From: Leptospira interrogans serovar Manilae
GTDB taxonomy: Bacteria; Spirochaetota; Leptospiria; Leptospirales; Leptospiraceae
Assembly (NCBI GenBank): GCA_945887855.1
Contig: CAMCZP010000001.1
Location: forward strand, 1 to 64,000
Length of the DNA: 64,000 bases
Direction of reading: 5' to 3'
Under the pieces are notes generated by a model that saw only the letters and a program-made list of their open reading frames with translations, was not told where the DNA came from and ran no database searches. Of the stretch, positions 9,971 to 19,827 are shown in pieces. Numbering within the stretch: position 1 is the first letter of the stretch; each line of letters begins with the position of its first letter. The translations under genes were made by a program, and so were the position numbers.

Positions 9971-11022
9971 TCCAGTATTTTCCCATTCAATTCACCACCA
10001 AGTGTTCCTAAAAATTTTACAATTTTTTTTGCTTCATCGTCAGTGAGTTCTTTTCCCAGTTGGTATTTGGACATCTTTTGGATAACTTCCTGTAGAGAAT
10101 TGTATCTACCATCATGAAGGTATGGATATGTGATACTAATATTTCGTAAGGAAGGAACTTTAAATTTATATTTATCTTCTTCTCTTCCCGTTTTGTTGAA
10201 TAATCCAAAATCTAAATTTGTTCTGGTTTCTTTGTCTCTCAGATAAGAACCATTGATTCCAATTTTGTGGGTTACATTCCCACCTAAATTCATTCCCTGA
10301 TGACAGGATGTACACCCAACTTCTTTAAAAAGTAAAAAGCCTTCTTTTTCTTCCTCGGTGATAGAATTTTGGTCTCCCTTTAAGTATTTATCAAATCTAC
10401 CATTGGGAGTGGAGAGAGAAATTATAAATTCCTTTAAGGAATCATTGACCATAGAAATATCTATATTTTTTCCATAAATTTGTAATAGAGAATTTTTAAT
10501 GGAGGGATCATTCATAAGTTTATTTAGATTATTTTTATAATCACCAAATTCTTCGGGATAATGAACTAAGTGAAGAGATGCTATGAATGAACTGTCTTCT
10601 TCCGACATCCCCTCATTTCTATAGTAATTACCAGAATTAAAAACTGTGGGGGGATTTACTTTTCCTTCTATATATTTTTGAATGGTGCCCCCTTGCGTTA
10701 AATCATGGCATGTATTGCATGATACACTATCATCAGAAGAAAGCTTATTACTTAAAAAAATTTCTTTCCCGAGTGCTACTTTTTTTAAATTGAGTTTGAT
10801 AGAAGCGGGGATTGGGATTACAGGTTCCCCATGAAAGGAGTATGTTTTTTTTGGGCTAAAGGGGATTTCGGGTTCCCCCGGGAAATTAGTATAGAGTGTT
10901 ATAATTGGAAATATGAAAATCAAAGGAAAGAAAAGTCGATTGATTAGATTTTCCACCGCTTGTGGATTTTCAGAGATTTCTCTATAAAAGGTTTTTTTTA
11001 GCCAATTGAAAAAAAGTTTCAT
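9967..11022 (-). CDS. Di-haem cytochrome c peroxidase/MauG-like protein
   Basis: A 351-residue protein with an N-terminal membrane anchor (about residues 30-48) and two haem c motifs, CNTCH near 101 and CTSCH near 237, each followed by the loop typical of the bacterial di-haem peroxidase family. The C-terminal VPSLRNISITYPYLHDG, with a candidate Met/His region, matches the family. The usual W-D-G-R-A segment after the first haem is not recognisable; that stretch reads NPPTVFNSGNYYRNEG and is shortened. It may be a peroxidase or another di-haem redox enzyme in the periplasm. It is the first gene of a coupled pair with the adenylate cyclase. Confidence 0.88.
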   Translation of the reverse strand: MKLFFNWLKKTFYREISENPQAVENLINRLFFPLIFIFPIITLYTNFPGEPEIPFSPKKTYSFHGEPVIPIPASIKLNLKKVALGKEIFLSNKLSSDDSVSCNTCHDLTQGGTIQKYIEGKVNPPTVFNSGNYYRNEGMSEEDSSFIASLHLVHYPEEFGDYKNNLNKLMNDPSIKNSLLQIYGKNIDISMVNDSLKEFIISLSTPNGRFDKYLKGDQNSITEEEKEGFLLFKEVGCTSCHQGMNLGGNVTHKIGINGSYLRDKETRTNLDFGLFNKTGREEDKYKFKVPSLRNISITYPYLHDGRYNSLQEVIQKMSKYQLGKELTDDEAKKIVKFLGTLGGELNGKILE

Positions 11023-11153
11023 ACTTTGTTAAAGGTTCTCTTCCTAAGATTCATACATGTCTATACAAAGTTTGAAAATATTGGACAATTGGAAAGAGTT
11101 TTATATTTTTTTTCGCTTGTCCGTATAGACCAATCAGTCAAATTGAATGTACT

Positions 11154-12917
11154 ATGGTTCAAGTGTTGCGAAAAGAATTTTCAGAAGTTAAAGGTAAATA
11201 CAGATCCTTTCTCAATTCTATCCTTGTGTTAATGGCATGGATGAGCCCATTTATAGGATATGAAGTTTTCTTTCCTATCGCTCTACTTTTGCTCTATCGA
11301 ATCAATCACACCATAAGGGCTGTTGCATTTCAGGTCATAGTTTTCCAGGTCATTATTTTGATCACCTGTTATCCCCTTGAGCTGATCTGTCTTTGGGATA
11401 TGGCATCTCCCTATTGTGTGACCATGCTCAGAGATGAACGTTCCCTCTTTTTCTTTATAGGCTGGGGGCTTTTGGGTCTCTTTATTCTCTTTTGGGAAGC
11501 CCGTCATTCCCTTTTAAAATATGGAGCATTGGGAAAAAAAACTAACCTGTCCAATCGTTTTAGTTTCCAAACCCTTCTCTATGTTCTCTTTAGTTGGTTC
11601 TCTGCTGTTCTCCTCTATGTATTTTTTAATGTATTCTTTGGTATGGCATATCTCTTAATCAACGATGTAAATCTACTCGATGCTTCAGGTCAGTTTGATT
11701 TATCTATGTTTATGAGTAGATATTTCAAAGGAGAATCTGAAATCTATATATGGTTTTTAAACCTTCATGCAGTCTCCCGTAATCTGGGTCGAAAAACAGT
11801 ATTTGCAGTTTTACGTAAACCCTACTTGGGTTTGTATGCCCAAACCCGTATCCAAAGTCCTATTTCAAACCTAAGCTCAATTTCCTATGCAAACAAAGCA
11901 AGGTTTGCGAAATACAGAGAAGCAATTTTACCCGGATGGGGAATCATTTATTTGCATAGGTACTGGATTGGTTTTTCTGTACTATTTAGCTTTCTCTTAC
12001 TTCTTCTATTTACTACCATAGGATGGACATACTACATTGATTACTCTTTTGGTACTACGTTTCTCCAAGCAATGGGGCTTAAGCCCGGTATTCCAGATAA
12101 AGAATTTATTCGATATACTTCAAATATTATAACACCAATTGTTTTTACATTTTTAATGGCTTCAGCTTATGTGTTTTCTAACTACTTATTGAGGCACCTC
12201 TTAAAAAAAGAAAGCGAACCTGTCTCAGATAGGGGACTTACTTATGGATTTAATACTAATCTTTCTTTTAGTATTTTAATACATTTGATTTTATTTTCCA
12301 TACTTTTTGTAATACCTATCATGGTTACCAGAAATCCACCTCAAAAGAAAAATGATATTTCAAAGCAGCACTTCCAACCCGAAAAGTTAGAATTTTACTT
12401 TATTGATCCCGATATACCAGATGAGGTAAAAGATCTCAATGGCGGTGTAATTTCAGGCACGGAAACTCCCAGTGAAAAAGAGGGAGAAAAACTTCCCGAT
12501 GAAATCAGTGACAATGGGAAACCCAAAGGGTTTGTTAAGAGAATCAAAGGCAAACGTCTTCCTAAAACATATTCAAATTATATCTCAGCCAGAATGAGAG
12601 GACCTGAAATGTTTATGGAATATTGGAAGAGGGCTCCCCATCCCTATTCCAGTGTGGTTTCCTATACAATTACAACAGAAGGTGAAATCATAGACATAGT
12701 ACTTGTCGAAGCCTCTGGCTATCCAGAACAGGACCAACTTACAATTGAACTCATTGAAAGTATGAGTCCTGTGATGCCCCCACCCAATGTAAAGGGAGAT
12801 GTGCGTGTTACAGAGCTCTTTTGGAACGGATCTTTAGACCCAGATGCAATGCCTACCCCTCTCCAAAAAGAAATGGTACTCATGTTTGATGGAAGGTACA
12901 TAGAGGAAGAACCGTGA
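11154..12917 (+). CDS. Multi-pass membrane protein with a C-terminal TonB-type domain
   Basis: A 587-residue protein. Hydrophobic segments at about 20-45, 48-72, 98-120, 138-165, 262-290, 325-350 and 370-392 give roughly seven membrane passes. After a charged linker, the final 110 residues contain a TonB C-terminal-like fold (SVVSYTITTEGEIIDIVLVE, SGYPEQDQLTIELIESM, a PVMPPP turn). Classical TonB has a single N-terminal helix, so the membrane part is unusual. It probably transfers energy to, or contacts, outer-membrane receptors. It overlaps the next gene by 4 bp (GTGA), and two TonB-dependent receptors lie in this window. Confidence 0.78.
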   Translation: MVQVLRKEFSEVKGKYRSFLNSILVLMAWMSPFIGYEVFFPIALLLLYRINHTIRAVAFQVIVFQVIILITCYPLELICLWDMASPYCVTMLRDERSLFFFIGWGLLGLFILFWEARHSLLKYGALGKKTNLSNRFSFQTLLYVLFSWFSAVLLYVFFNVFFGMAYLLINDVNLLDASGQFDLSMFMSRYFKGESEIYIWFLNLHAVSRNLGRKTVFAVLRKPYLGLYAQTRIQSPISNLSSISYANKARFAKYREAILPGWGIIYLHRYWIGFSVLFSFLLLLLFTTIGWTYYIDYSFGTTFLQAMGLKPGIPDKEFIRYTSNIITPIVFTFLMASAYVFSNYLLRHLLKKESEPVSDRGLTYGFNTNLSFSILIHLILFSILFVIPIMVTRNPPQKKNDISKQHFQPEKLEFYFIDPDIPDEVKDLNGGVISGTETPSEKEGEKLPDEISDNGKPKGFVKRIKGKRLPKTYSNYISARMRGPEMFMEYWKRAPHPYSSVVSYTITTEGEIIDIVLVEASGYPEQDQLTIELIESMSPVMPPPNVKGDVRVTELFWNGSLDPDAMPTPLQKEMVLMFDGRYIEEEP

Positions 12918-13747
12918 ATTATTTTTTAGACCAGGTCAGTAGGTTTTTTCTTACACTTGAGCAAATTAGTTTTTCCGATTTGTTTTTAGCATTTCTTTCT
13001 ATCCTGCCTTGGGGATTGGCACTATTTTTATTTCAGCCGGGTAAATCATCCCGTAAGCTTAAAATAGTAATACTTGCATTGCTCATGGGTTTTATCTCTA
13101 CCCGTTTGATTCTCTATTTCCATCCCATAATTTGGCCTGAAGTGGATTTTAAACCCAGAAAAACTTCTATGCTAACAGCAACAGCTCACCTTGCCTTTAT
13201 CCAGGCAGGTATGATGGAAGAAACATTCAAAATTTTAATGATCTTCGTATTAGCTTATTTTTTTGGATATGAAAAAAGAAAATCTATCTGGACCAAAGAT
13301 GTAATACTAATTGGAGCTTTTGTTGCCTTGGGATTTGCACTCACTGAAAATTATACATACATTCACAAAGAGGCTATGAATAAATTCCAAATGTTTACTG
13401 GAAGATTTTTATATTCTTCCAACATTCATTTGTTAATCAATCTTTGTTTTGCTCTATTTTTATTAAAATCAAATACAGAAGTCCAACCACAGGATCGTTT
13501 TTCCTATCTATTGAAAGCTTTTTTCCTTGCCGTCATCCAACATGGTGTTGTAGATTTTTTTCTAATCCCTTCTTCAAAATTTGGAATTTGGCTTTCTGTT
13601 GCCCTTTTTATGGGAATTTGGGTTTGGGTGCTCAGAGATTTGAGAAGGCTAGTTTATTTTGATGAGTATGTAGTACACATAGAAAAGAAATTAGATTTTT
13701 TGGAAGATAGCGCATCTACAACCACTCAAAGTTCATTAGGAGCATAG
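12914..13747 (+). CDS. PrsW-family intramembrane protease-like protein
   Basis: A 277-residue polytopic membrane protein with PrsW/CPBP-type motifs: EETFK near residue 102, the E-N-Y motif in GFALTENYTYI near 144, a His in SSNIHLLINL near 170, and QHGVVDFF near 209. In the family these residues form the membrane active site used for site-1 cleavage of anti-sigma factors or other membrane proteins. It starts with GTG overlapping the stop of the TonB-like gene, so coupling is tight. A substrate is not evident; the partner TonB-like protein is a candidate. Its 3' end overlaps the convergent gene by 22 bp. Confidence 0.85.
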   Translation: MNYFLDQVSRFFLTLEQISFSDLFLAFLSILPWGLALFLFQPGKSSRKLKIVILALLMGFISTRLILYFHPIIWPEVDFKPRKTSMLTATAHLAFIQAGMMEETFKILMIFVLAYFFGYEKRKSIWTKDVILIGAFVALGFALTENYTYIHKEAMNKFQMFTGRFLYSSNIHLLINLCFALFLLKSNTEVQPQDRFSYLLKAFFLAVIQHGVVDFFLIPSSKFGIWLSVALFMGIWVWVLRDLRRLVYFDEYVVHIEKKLDFLEDSASTTTQSSLGA

Positions 13748-14124
13748 ACCAATCTAAATCCTACATTTGGTTTTTTTTGTGCACGTTTAATTGGTATAAA
13801 CGAAGAAGATTGCAATTCATTTTTTCGATTCATAGATGCCCAGGTTCCACCACAATAGCCAATTGATGTACCACTTTTTTCACAAAATTCCCCTACGTTT
13901 CCTGCCATGTCATACAAAGAAAAAAAGTTTTCAAGTCGTTTCCCCACTATTTGTGGTATTTCCGAAATGGATTCGGATATGATGGCATCTATTTGCTTTT
14001 CCTTGCTTATGTCAGATTTACCGATCTGTAGGTTTGCAAGAAAGACCTTCTTTTTCTCTTGAGAATAGAGTGCCGAAATACTAATGATACATAAGAAACT
14101 AACTACTACTTTTAAATTCACCAT
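13726..14124 (-). CDS. Small exported protein with a truncated FGE-sulfatase (SUMF1) domain
   Basis: A 132-residue protein with a signal peptide (MVNLKVVVSFLCIISISALYSQ). The rest contains only the C-terminal signature of the FGE/SUMF1 fold: YDMAGNVGEFCE, a GGTWAS turn and VGFRLVY at the end. Full FGE domains need about 200-250 residues, so this is a minimal or decaying member, probably without enzyme activity. Cys residues occur in EFCEKS and GYCGGTW. It converges on the PrsW-like gene with a 22-bp coding overlap, which suggests that the ends have drifted. Confidence 0.7.
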   Translation of the reverse strand: MVNLKVVVSFLCIISISALYSQEKKKVFLANLQIGKSDISKEKQIDAIISESISEIPQIVGKRLENFFSLYDMAGNVGEFCEKSGTSIGYCGGTWASMNRKNELQSSSFIPIKRAQKKPNVGFRLVYAPNEL

Positions 14125-14338
14125 AGATTTTAGTGAATCTATACTATAGAAATCTAATCTTTCGTCAACATAATTGTTAAGTTATTAGAGAGTGTGAATG
14201 GGGGGAGTCATACTAGCTCAAGAAACTAGAACCAAAGAATTAGAAGTGAAAATCTTTTTTCAAGTCTTTATCTAATTGTAATTCAAATGTAACAAATATA
14301 GCCAATTCTATATCCAATAAGTAACTCGGAGAAACAAA

Positions 14339-16153
14339 ATGAAAAATAAAGTAGTAGCTTTACTTTTAATTCTAAGTATGATCACTTTAGCAACATGTAC
14401 CACCAAGAAGAAATCTGATAACAATGCTCAATTGGCATTAGCATACCTATATTTAAATCAATATGAGGCAACAGTATCCTTAACCGCCAATATAAAGGAT
14501 TCCAGTGGTGTTGCTCTATCACCTACCTCAAGTCCTAGTGCTTCCGTAAAATATGTCACTATGACCAACCCTAGTGGAGTGTCTCTTCTTACTTCTACAG
14601 ACACTGTTAAAGATTTTAGCACATCATCAACAGGTACAGATCATGGCAATTTTACGGTAACATTTAAAGTCAATGCTGCAACAGGTACTCTAACAGGAAC
14701 AGCATATACCTGTACTAGTTGTTCCACTACAGCTAGTAGCACTACTGGACTTACAGACTATGATACTGCTTCCAATTATACAACGACTTATGGAACTTTT
14801 TCGGCTGTTCTAAACCTTGCATCAACAGGTGGGACAAGTACAAGTCAGGTAACGTTAACCAGTGCTTCTGGATTAACCATAACTCTTGTTTCTGTCAGTG
14901 TATCCATCAAAGGTGTATACAATTTATCAAGTCCTACAGTTGGGGAAAGTTTATGTGATGGTAGTAGTGTGAATGCATTCACATCTATCACTACACTTTC
15001 TGGTACCTTAACAACCCAAACTGTAAGTGGAGCTGCAATACTCTCTGGAACAGTAATCGTTGATAGCGGTGTAACCTTAACAATTTCACCCGGAACCGTA
15101 ATCTTTGGAGCCAGAGGATCTAGTTTATTCATAAAACAAGGTGGAGTACTCAATGCTATAGGAACTGCTGCCAGCCCTATCTGCTTTACCTCAGGTCAGT
15201 CGCTTGGTTCTCGCTATCCGGGGGATTGGGGGGGTATTGTTATGGTCGGATATGGAAAAACTACCAGGAGCACTGCATCGACTACAGAAGGTACAACACC
15301 AGTTTCTTATGGAACAGGAACGAATGATGCAGATACTTCAGGATCTTTAAAATATACGATCATTGAATTTGCTGGAAATGAAGTGGCTCCAGGAGATGAG
15401 TTAAATGGTTTATCCTTGTATGCAGTAGGAAGTGGCACTACTATAGATTATGTGCAGGTACACCGAGGACTAGATGATAGTTTTGAAATGTGGGGTGGTG
15501 CAGTAGCCCTAACTCACGTGGTTGCTACAGGTGGTCAGGATGATGACTATGATATGGATGAAGGATATGCAGGAAGTATAACCTATGCTATTGGGCAAAA
15601 ATACCCAACTAGTTGTGGTGGCTCTTCTTCAACGGATCCCCATGGAATTGAATCGGATGGTCAGCAAAGTGGTGCTACAAGTACTAGTGCTTGTACAAAT
15701 GGAAATGCAGCTAGATGTACGAATGGTACTCTTAGCTATATGACAATGCTTGGTCAGAGTATTACAAGTGGAGAAGCAGCAAGACTAAGAGAAGGAAATG
15801 CACAAACGCTTTCAAACTCAGTATTTTATGGTTTTGCAGGAAATAGCTCTAGTCAGGTGATTGTGGCGACTAATACAAGTAGTTTTCCTGTTACAACTTC
15901 AACTATAAGCAGTACAGTGTATTTACAGTCTGGATATACTACTACAATAGGTTCTAGTGCCAGTGATAGTTCACAAAAGACTCTTACAGCAGTTCCTGTC
16001 ACTAGTGTAGGAGATGTAGCAAATTGTGGTTTTGCAGCTACCAAGCCTGACTTTACAACGAATACTGCAAGTGGGGCGCCCTCCACTGTAGGAGCATCTG
16101 CCAATAGCCAGGGAACTTGGTGGAGTAACTGGACAGTATATAGAGCAAGATAA
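14339..16153 (+). CDS. Surface lipoprotein with a right-handed beta-helix-like C-terminal domain
   Basis: A 604-residue lipoprotein: signal peptide with lipobox LATC near residue 20, a Ser/Thr-rich beta-sandwich region to about 200, and then a beta-helix-like domain with the recognisable strings GVTLTISPGTVIFG, PGDWGGIVMVG and DDSFEMWGGAV. Similar proteins in Bacteroidetes and other phyla often sit beside TonB-dependent receptors. GGAG lies 8 bp before the ATG. A strong hairpin terminator follows the stop, so this highly coding-biased gene may be expressed alone or at a higher level than the genes downstream. The ligand is unknown. Confidence 0.85.
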   Translation: MKNKVVALLLILSMITLATCTTKKKSDNNAQLALAYLYLNQYEATVSLTANIKDSSGVALSPTSSPSASVKYVTMTNPSGVSLLTSTDTVKDFSTSSTGTDHGNFTVTFKVNAATGTLTGTAYTCTSCSTTASSTTGLTDYDTASNYTTTYGTFSAVLNLASTGGTSTSQVTLTSASGLTITLVSVSVSIKGVYNLSSPTVGESLCDGSSVNAFTSITTLSGTLTTQTVSGAAILSGTVIVDSGVTLTISPGTVIFGARGSSLFIKQGGVLNAIGTAASPICFTSGQSLGSRYPGDWGGIVMVGYGKTTRSTASTTEGTTPVSYGTGTNDADTSGSLKYTIIEFAGNEVAPGDELNGLSLYAVGSGTTIDYVQVHRGLDDSFEMWGGAVALTHVVATGGQDDDYDMDEGYAGSITYAIGQKYPTSCGGSSSTDPHGIESDGQQSGATSTSACTNGNAARCTNGTLSYMTMLGQSITSGEAARLREGNAQTLSNSVFYGFAGNSSSQVIVATNTSSFPVTTSTISSTVYLQSGYTTTIGSSASDSSQKTLTAVPVTSVGDVANCGFAATKPDFTTNTASGAPSTVGASANSQGTWWSNWTVYRAR

Positions 16154-16168
16154 ATATAAAACTCGGTC

Positions 16169-16192
16169 GTTCGGGATGGTTTCATCCCGAAC
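16169..16192 (+). terminator. Rho-independent terminator after the beta-helix lipoprotein gene
   Basis: A perfect 10-bp stem (GTTCGGGATG / CATCCCGAAC) with a GTTT loop is followed by TTTTGTGTT. It lies 15 bp after the stop. Read-through would give some expression of the downstream lipoprotein and receptor genes. Confidence 0.85.
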
Positions 16193-16206
16193 TTTTGTGT
16201 TAAAAA

Positions 16207-16779
16207 ATGGATTCAAAACATCAAATGTATCGAATAGTAGCAATAGTATTATTGTTAACCTTAATTAGTTGTAAAAAATCTTTATCAACCTTAAGAGAGG
16301 AAGAGGAAGAACGAGTTAAATCGATCCAAGAATTTTACAAAGAAAAAATTAAAACTAATTATATAATTAATAATTCTTATTCTAATAGAGAAGAAGCATT
16401 AAAAGCATTTTTAAATGAAATCATAGAAAACAAAAATACTGTATCACTTTGTGATGAAGTAGAATCTAAAGAAATTCTATTCCCCAATTGTTATAATACA
16501 AATACAATGATAGCCAATGAAATGCCCGACAGAGCCTGGGATGTCATAAGAGAAAGGCAAAAATTGGGATTGAATTCAATCCAAGCCAAACTCGAAAACA
16601 AAAAGATTAAAGAAATAAAAGTCAGCTGGAATACTCAGATTAGAGATTTGAATTCCTTAAAAGGTCATGTCCCACGGGAAATCTTAATAATAACAGATAA
16701 GAAAGATGTATATTTAAAAGAGATAAAATTAGTCATAGAGCACAATAACCAATACAAAGTATGCATTGTGTCTCTATAA
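16207..16779 (+). CDS. Small lipoprotein of unknown function
   Basis: A 190-residue protein with a lipoprotein signal (about residues 7-22, lipobox LISC). The mature part is charged and Lys/Glu-rich with two Cys (SLCDEVESKEILFPNC). No domain is recognised. An alternative ATG at 16225 would give a tighter signal peptide; neither start has a good Shine-Dalgarno. It stands between the beta-helix lipoprotein and the TonB-dependent receptor, so it may be an accessory protein of that uptake locus. Confidence 0.75.
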   Translation: MDSKHQMYRIVAIVLLLTLISCKKSLSTLREEEEERVKSIQEFYKEKIKTNYIINNSYSNREEALKAFLNEIIENKNTVSLCDEVESKEILFPNCYNTNTMIANEMPDRAWDVIRERQKLGLNSIQAKLENKKIKEIKVSWNTQIRDLNSLKGHVPREILIITDKKDVYLKEIKLVIEHNNQYKVCIVSL

Positions 16780-16795
16780 TTTAAAAGAGGAAAAG

Positions 16796-19700
16796 ATGAA
16801 AATTAAGATAGGTCTATTGTTTTGTGCTATTAGTTTTCTCCTATTAGGAGAAGGATTGTTAGCTCAATCAGCTACTGGAATACTTTCTGGTAAAGTTTTA
16901 GATTCTAATACAGCGGAAGCAGTGTTTGGTGCAACTGTCCTAGTCAGAAATGAAAAAAAATCTACTAAAACAGATTTTGATGGGAAGTACTCCCTAGATC
17001 TTCCCGAAGGAACCCATCTTGTAGAAATACAAATGTTTGGTTATGATCCCCAAAGAAAGAGTATCACAATTTCTGCTGGCAAAACCCAAAGCTTAAATGT
17101 TACGTTTGGTGCAAAAACTTTGGAAACAGTAGAAGTAAGTGAAAGGGCATTGAATAATACAGAAGCTTCCCTGCTTGCACTTCAAAAAAAGAGTAGTTCG
17201 GTTTCTGATGGTATAAGCCAAGAGGCAATCCGAAAAAGCCCTGATTCTTCCGCAGGGGAAGTGGTAAAAAGAGTAACTGGTATTACATTACTCGGTGGAA
17301 AATATGTGTTTGTAAGAGGATTAGGCGAAAGGTATTCAAATACTGTATTGAATAACTCTGTCATACCATCCACAGAACCTGATAAGCGAGTGATCCCCCT
17401 AGATATTTTTCCATCGAATTTATTAAAAAATATTCGAATTATCAAAACAGCAGTTCCAGAAGAAACTGGAGAATTCTCTGGGGGCTTGGTGAAAATAGAA
17501 ACCCAAGAATACCCCGACCAATTTACAATGAATTTTGGACTGGGGGTAGGAAGAAATTACCAAACTACAGGGAATAAATTTTTAACATTTGATGCTGGTG
17601 AAAAATTAGGACCAATTGCAACAGGGAGACCAGGGGACACTTCCAAACTACCTGATATTGTAAACAGTTTTGGAAAAGGTGTAATCCCCTTTGAGCCCGG
17701 AACTCGTTTTGGAGGCATCCCATCTTCGGTAGTGGGTTTTGGATCTTCTCAATTTCCACAAACCTGGACGCCAGAGCAAACTAATGCTCCTTATGATAAA
17801 AATTTTAATTTTAGTATTGGTAATACATTTAAAACTTCAGAATCGGGTCAGAGATTTGGAATAATGTATGGGACAACCTACACTACAAATTATAGATATA
17901 GGGAGGAAAAAACAGCTAGGTATATCCCTGGGAATGCAATAGGTGTTCGGGACTATGCAAGCACAACCTATTTATCCAAAGTACAGTCACAGGATACCAA
18001 AATATACAATGAAGATGTGCTATGGGGAAATAATCTAAACCTAGCGTATGAGTTCACGAAAGGGCAGCAGATTTATTGGAAAAACCTTTACACAGTCAAT
18101 TCTGATAAAACTGTACGGGATGCATCCGGTAAAGACTATATAGCAAATATATCAGATTTTAATTCTATTACTAATATCTTCACTTCTCGACAACTCTTCA
18201 ATACAACCTTTGGAGGAGATCATGCACTTAATTTTGCAAATTCTAGACCATGGAAATTGGAATGGCAATACAATTTGTCACAGGCAAAAAGAGATGAGCC
18301 CAATTTAAATTCGCAAACATGGAGAAGATCCATTGATACTCTCAATAATTATAATAGATTGGGAAACAACCCCGATGGTTCAAGGTTTTACTCTTCTTCT
18401 GAGGACAACGTTAGAAATCCCAGTTTTAAATTAGAGATCCCATTCAACCAGTGGGATGGTTTGAAATCAATTCTTAAAGTGGGTCACTCCATGGTAGAAA
18501 GAGAGAAAAATTTCTTATTTAGAGAATTTGGTTATAAATCTTCTGTATCACAAATTACTTCCATCGATTCATTTAATCAGGGTCTTGCAACCCTTTATCC
18601 TGTCCCTGGAGAACTTACATTTAGTCCTTTCTTGGCTATTACAGGTGCCAAAGTCTTTTCAGAAAGGCAGGTGGAACCAAATGCCTACAATGCATTCCAA
18701 AAGTTGAATGCTACTTTTATGCAGGTAGATATGCCTATTTATCATAAAGTCAGATTTATTGGTGGGGTTAGATATGAAGATAGTTACCAAAAAGTTAAAA
18801 CGTATGTCACTAAAGACAGTTACAGTTCCAGTAATTTGAGTTACGGATGTGATTTCTCTGACTTTTCAAATAGTGAAGCTGTGAGAGTATATGCCATCAA
18901 TAATAAAATATGTAATGCAACAAACAATGGTATTGGAGAAATCAGAACAAAAGATAAGCTCCCAATGGCAAACTTTGTCTATGAAGCATCCGAAAAAGTC
19001 AACCTCAGGCTTTCTTACTCAGAAACACTAACCAGACCGGATTTAAGGGAACTCTCTGCTTTTGGGTTTAGTCCATATTATGGGGCTGACAGGATTTTTG
19101 GTAACTCTGATCTCAGAAGAACTTATATTCATAACTATGACTTTCGTTGGGAATACTACGGTAAAGGCAGTGAGTACATGGGTATTGGTGTATTTAATAA
19201 AAATTTATCGAATCCAATTGAGATGATAGGGCAACCCGTATCAGGAAGTATAAATGCACGTTTTACCTATGCAAATGCAGATAGGGCATATATTCGGGGA
19301 CTGGAGTTTGATTTTAGAAGAGAGTTCTTAAATTTATTTAGAGTAGAGTCCAACTTCTTTTTCATAAATTCTAGAGTAAACGTCTTAGATTATACAAAAT
19401 CGGTTGCAATACAGACTGGTTTATTGAATATCAATGATAGAGCTGCAACTTATGATCCTACAAATTTATCAAGGCCATTGCAGGGACAGTCTCCATTTGT
19501 ATTCAACTTGAAATACGATTGGTTCTTAACCAAAGCCAAAAATGCCACTCTTGGGCTTTATTATAACTATTTTGGGGATAGAATTTATGCTGTAGGTGCA
19601 AATGGTACCCCTGATGCTTATGAAAAAGGGATTGGTTATACAGATTTAGTACTACAATATAAACACCAAGAAAATTATGACTTTAAGTTAGCAGTAAAAA

Positions 19701-19819
19701 ATATTGCCAATACAAGGGTTAGAGTATACCAGAGAAGTGAACTCTTAGATAGAAATGATATATTTTTATCTTATAGAGAAGGTGTAAGTATAATGTTCTC
19801 AGCAACATACAGGATGTAG
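16796..19819 (+). CDS. TonB-dependent outer-membrane receptor with a carboxypeptidase-regulatory-like N-terminal domain
   Basis: Start chosen at ATG 16796, preceded by AGAGG and followed by a good signal peptide (MKIKIGLLFCAISFLLLG, cut near LLAQ); this gives 1007 residues. Residues of about 25-110 form a CarboxypepD_reg-like beta-sandwich (SGKVLDSNTAEAVFGATVLV). The plug follows (ITLLGGKYVFVRGLGERYSN) and then a large beta-barrel ending in the aromatic C-terminus MFSATYRM. It imports an unknown substrate using TonB energy. It clusters with two lipoproteins upstream and one downstream, a layout reminiscent of Bacteroidetes-type uptake loci. Confidence 0.93.
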   Translation: MKIKIGLLFCAISFLLLGEGLLAQSATGILSGKVLDSNTAEAVFGATVLVRNEKKSTKTDFDGKYSLDLPEGTHLVEIQMFGYDPQRKSITISAGKTQSLNVTFGAKTLETVEVSERALNNTEASLLALQKKSSSVSDGISQEAIRKSPDSSAGEVVKRVTGITLLGGKYVFVRGLGERYSNTVLNNSVIPSTEPDKRVIPLDIFPSNLLKNIRIIKTAVPEETGEFSGGLVKIETQEYPDQFTMNFGLGVGRNYQTTGNKFLTFDAGEKLGPIATGRPGDTSKLPDIVNSFGKGVIPFEPGTRFGGIPSSVVGFGSSQFPQTWTPEQTNAPYDKNFNFSIGNTFKTSESGQRFGIMYGTTYTTNYRYREEKTARYIPGNAIGVRDYASTTYLSKVQSQDTKIYNEDVLWGNNLNLAYEFTKGQQIYWKNLYTVNSDKTVRDASGKDYIANISDFNSITNIFTSRQLFNTTFGGDHALNFANSRPWKLEWQYNLSQAKRDEPNLNSQTWRRSIDTLNNYNRLGNNPDGSRFYSSSEDNVRNPSFKLEIPFNQWDGLKSILKVGHSMVEREKNFLFREFGYKSSVSQITSIDSFNQGLATLYPVPGELTFSPFLAITGAKVFSERQVEPNAYNAFQKLNATFMQVDMPIYHKVRFIGGVRYEDSYQKVKTYVTKDSYSSSNLSYGCDFSDFSNSEAVRVYAINNKICNATNNGIGEIRTKDKLPMANFVYEASEKVNLRLSYSETLTRPDLRELSAFGFSPYYGADRIFGNSDLRRTYIHNYDFRWEYYGKGSEYMGIGVFNKNLSNPIEMIGQPVSGSINARFTYANADRAYIRGLEFDFRREFLNLFRVESNFFFINSRVNVLDYTKSVAIQTGLLNINDRAATYDPTNLSRPLQGQSPFVFNLKYDWFLTKAKNATLGLYYNYFGDRIYAVGANGTPDAYEKGIGYTDLVLQYKHQENYDFKLAVKNIANTRVRVYQRSELLDRNDIFLSYREGVSIMFSATYRM

Positions 19820-19827
19820 GAGTTTAT

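Noticed and set aside
11283..11507. Reverse-strand frame inside the TonB-like gene
   Set aside because: No Shine-Dalgarno, no domain, fully contained in a better-supported gene.
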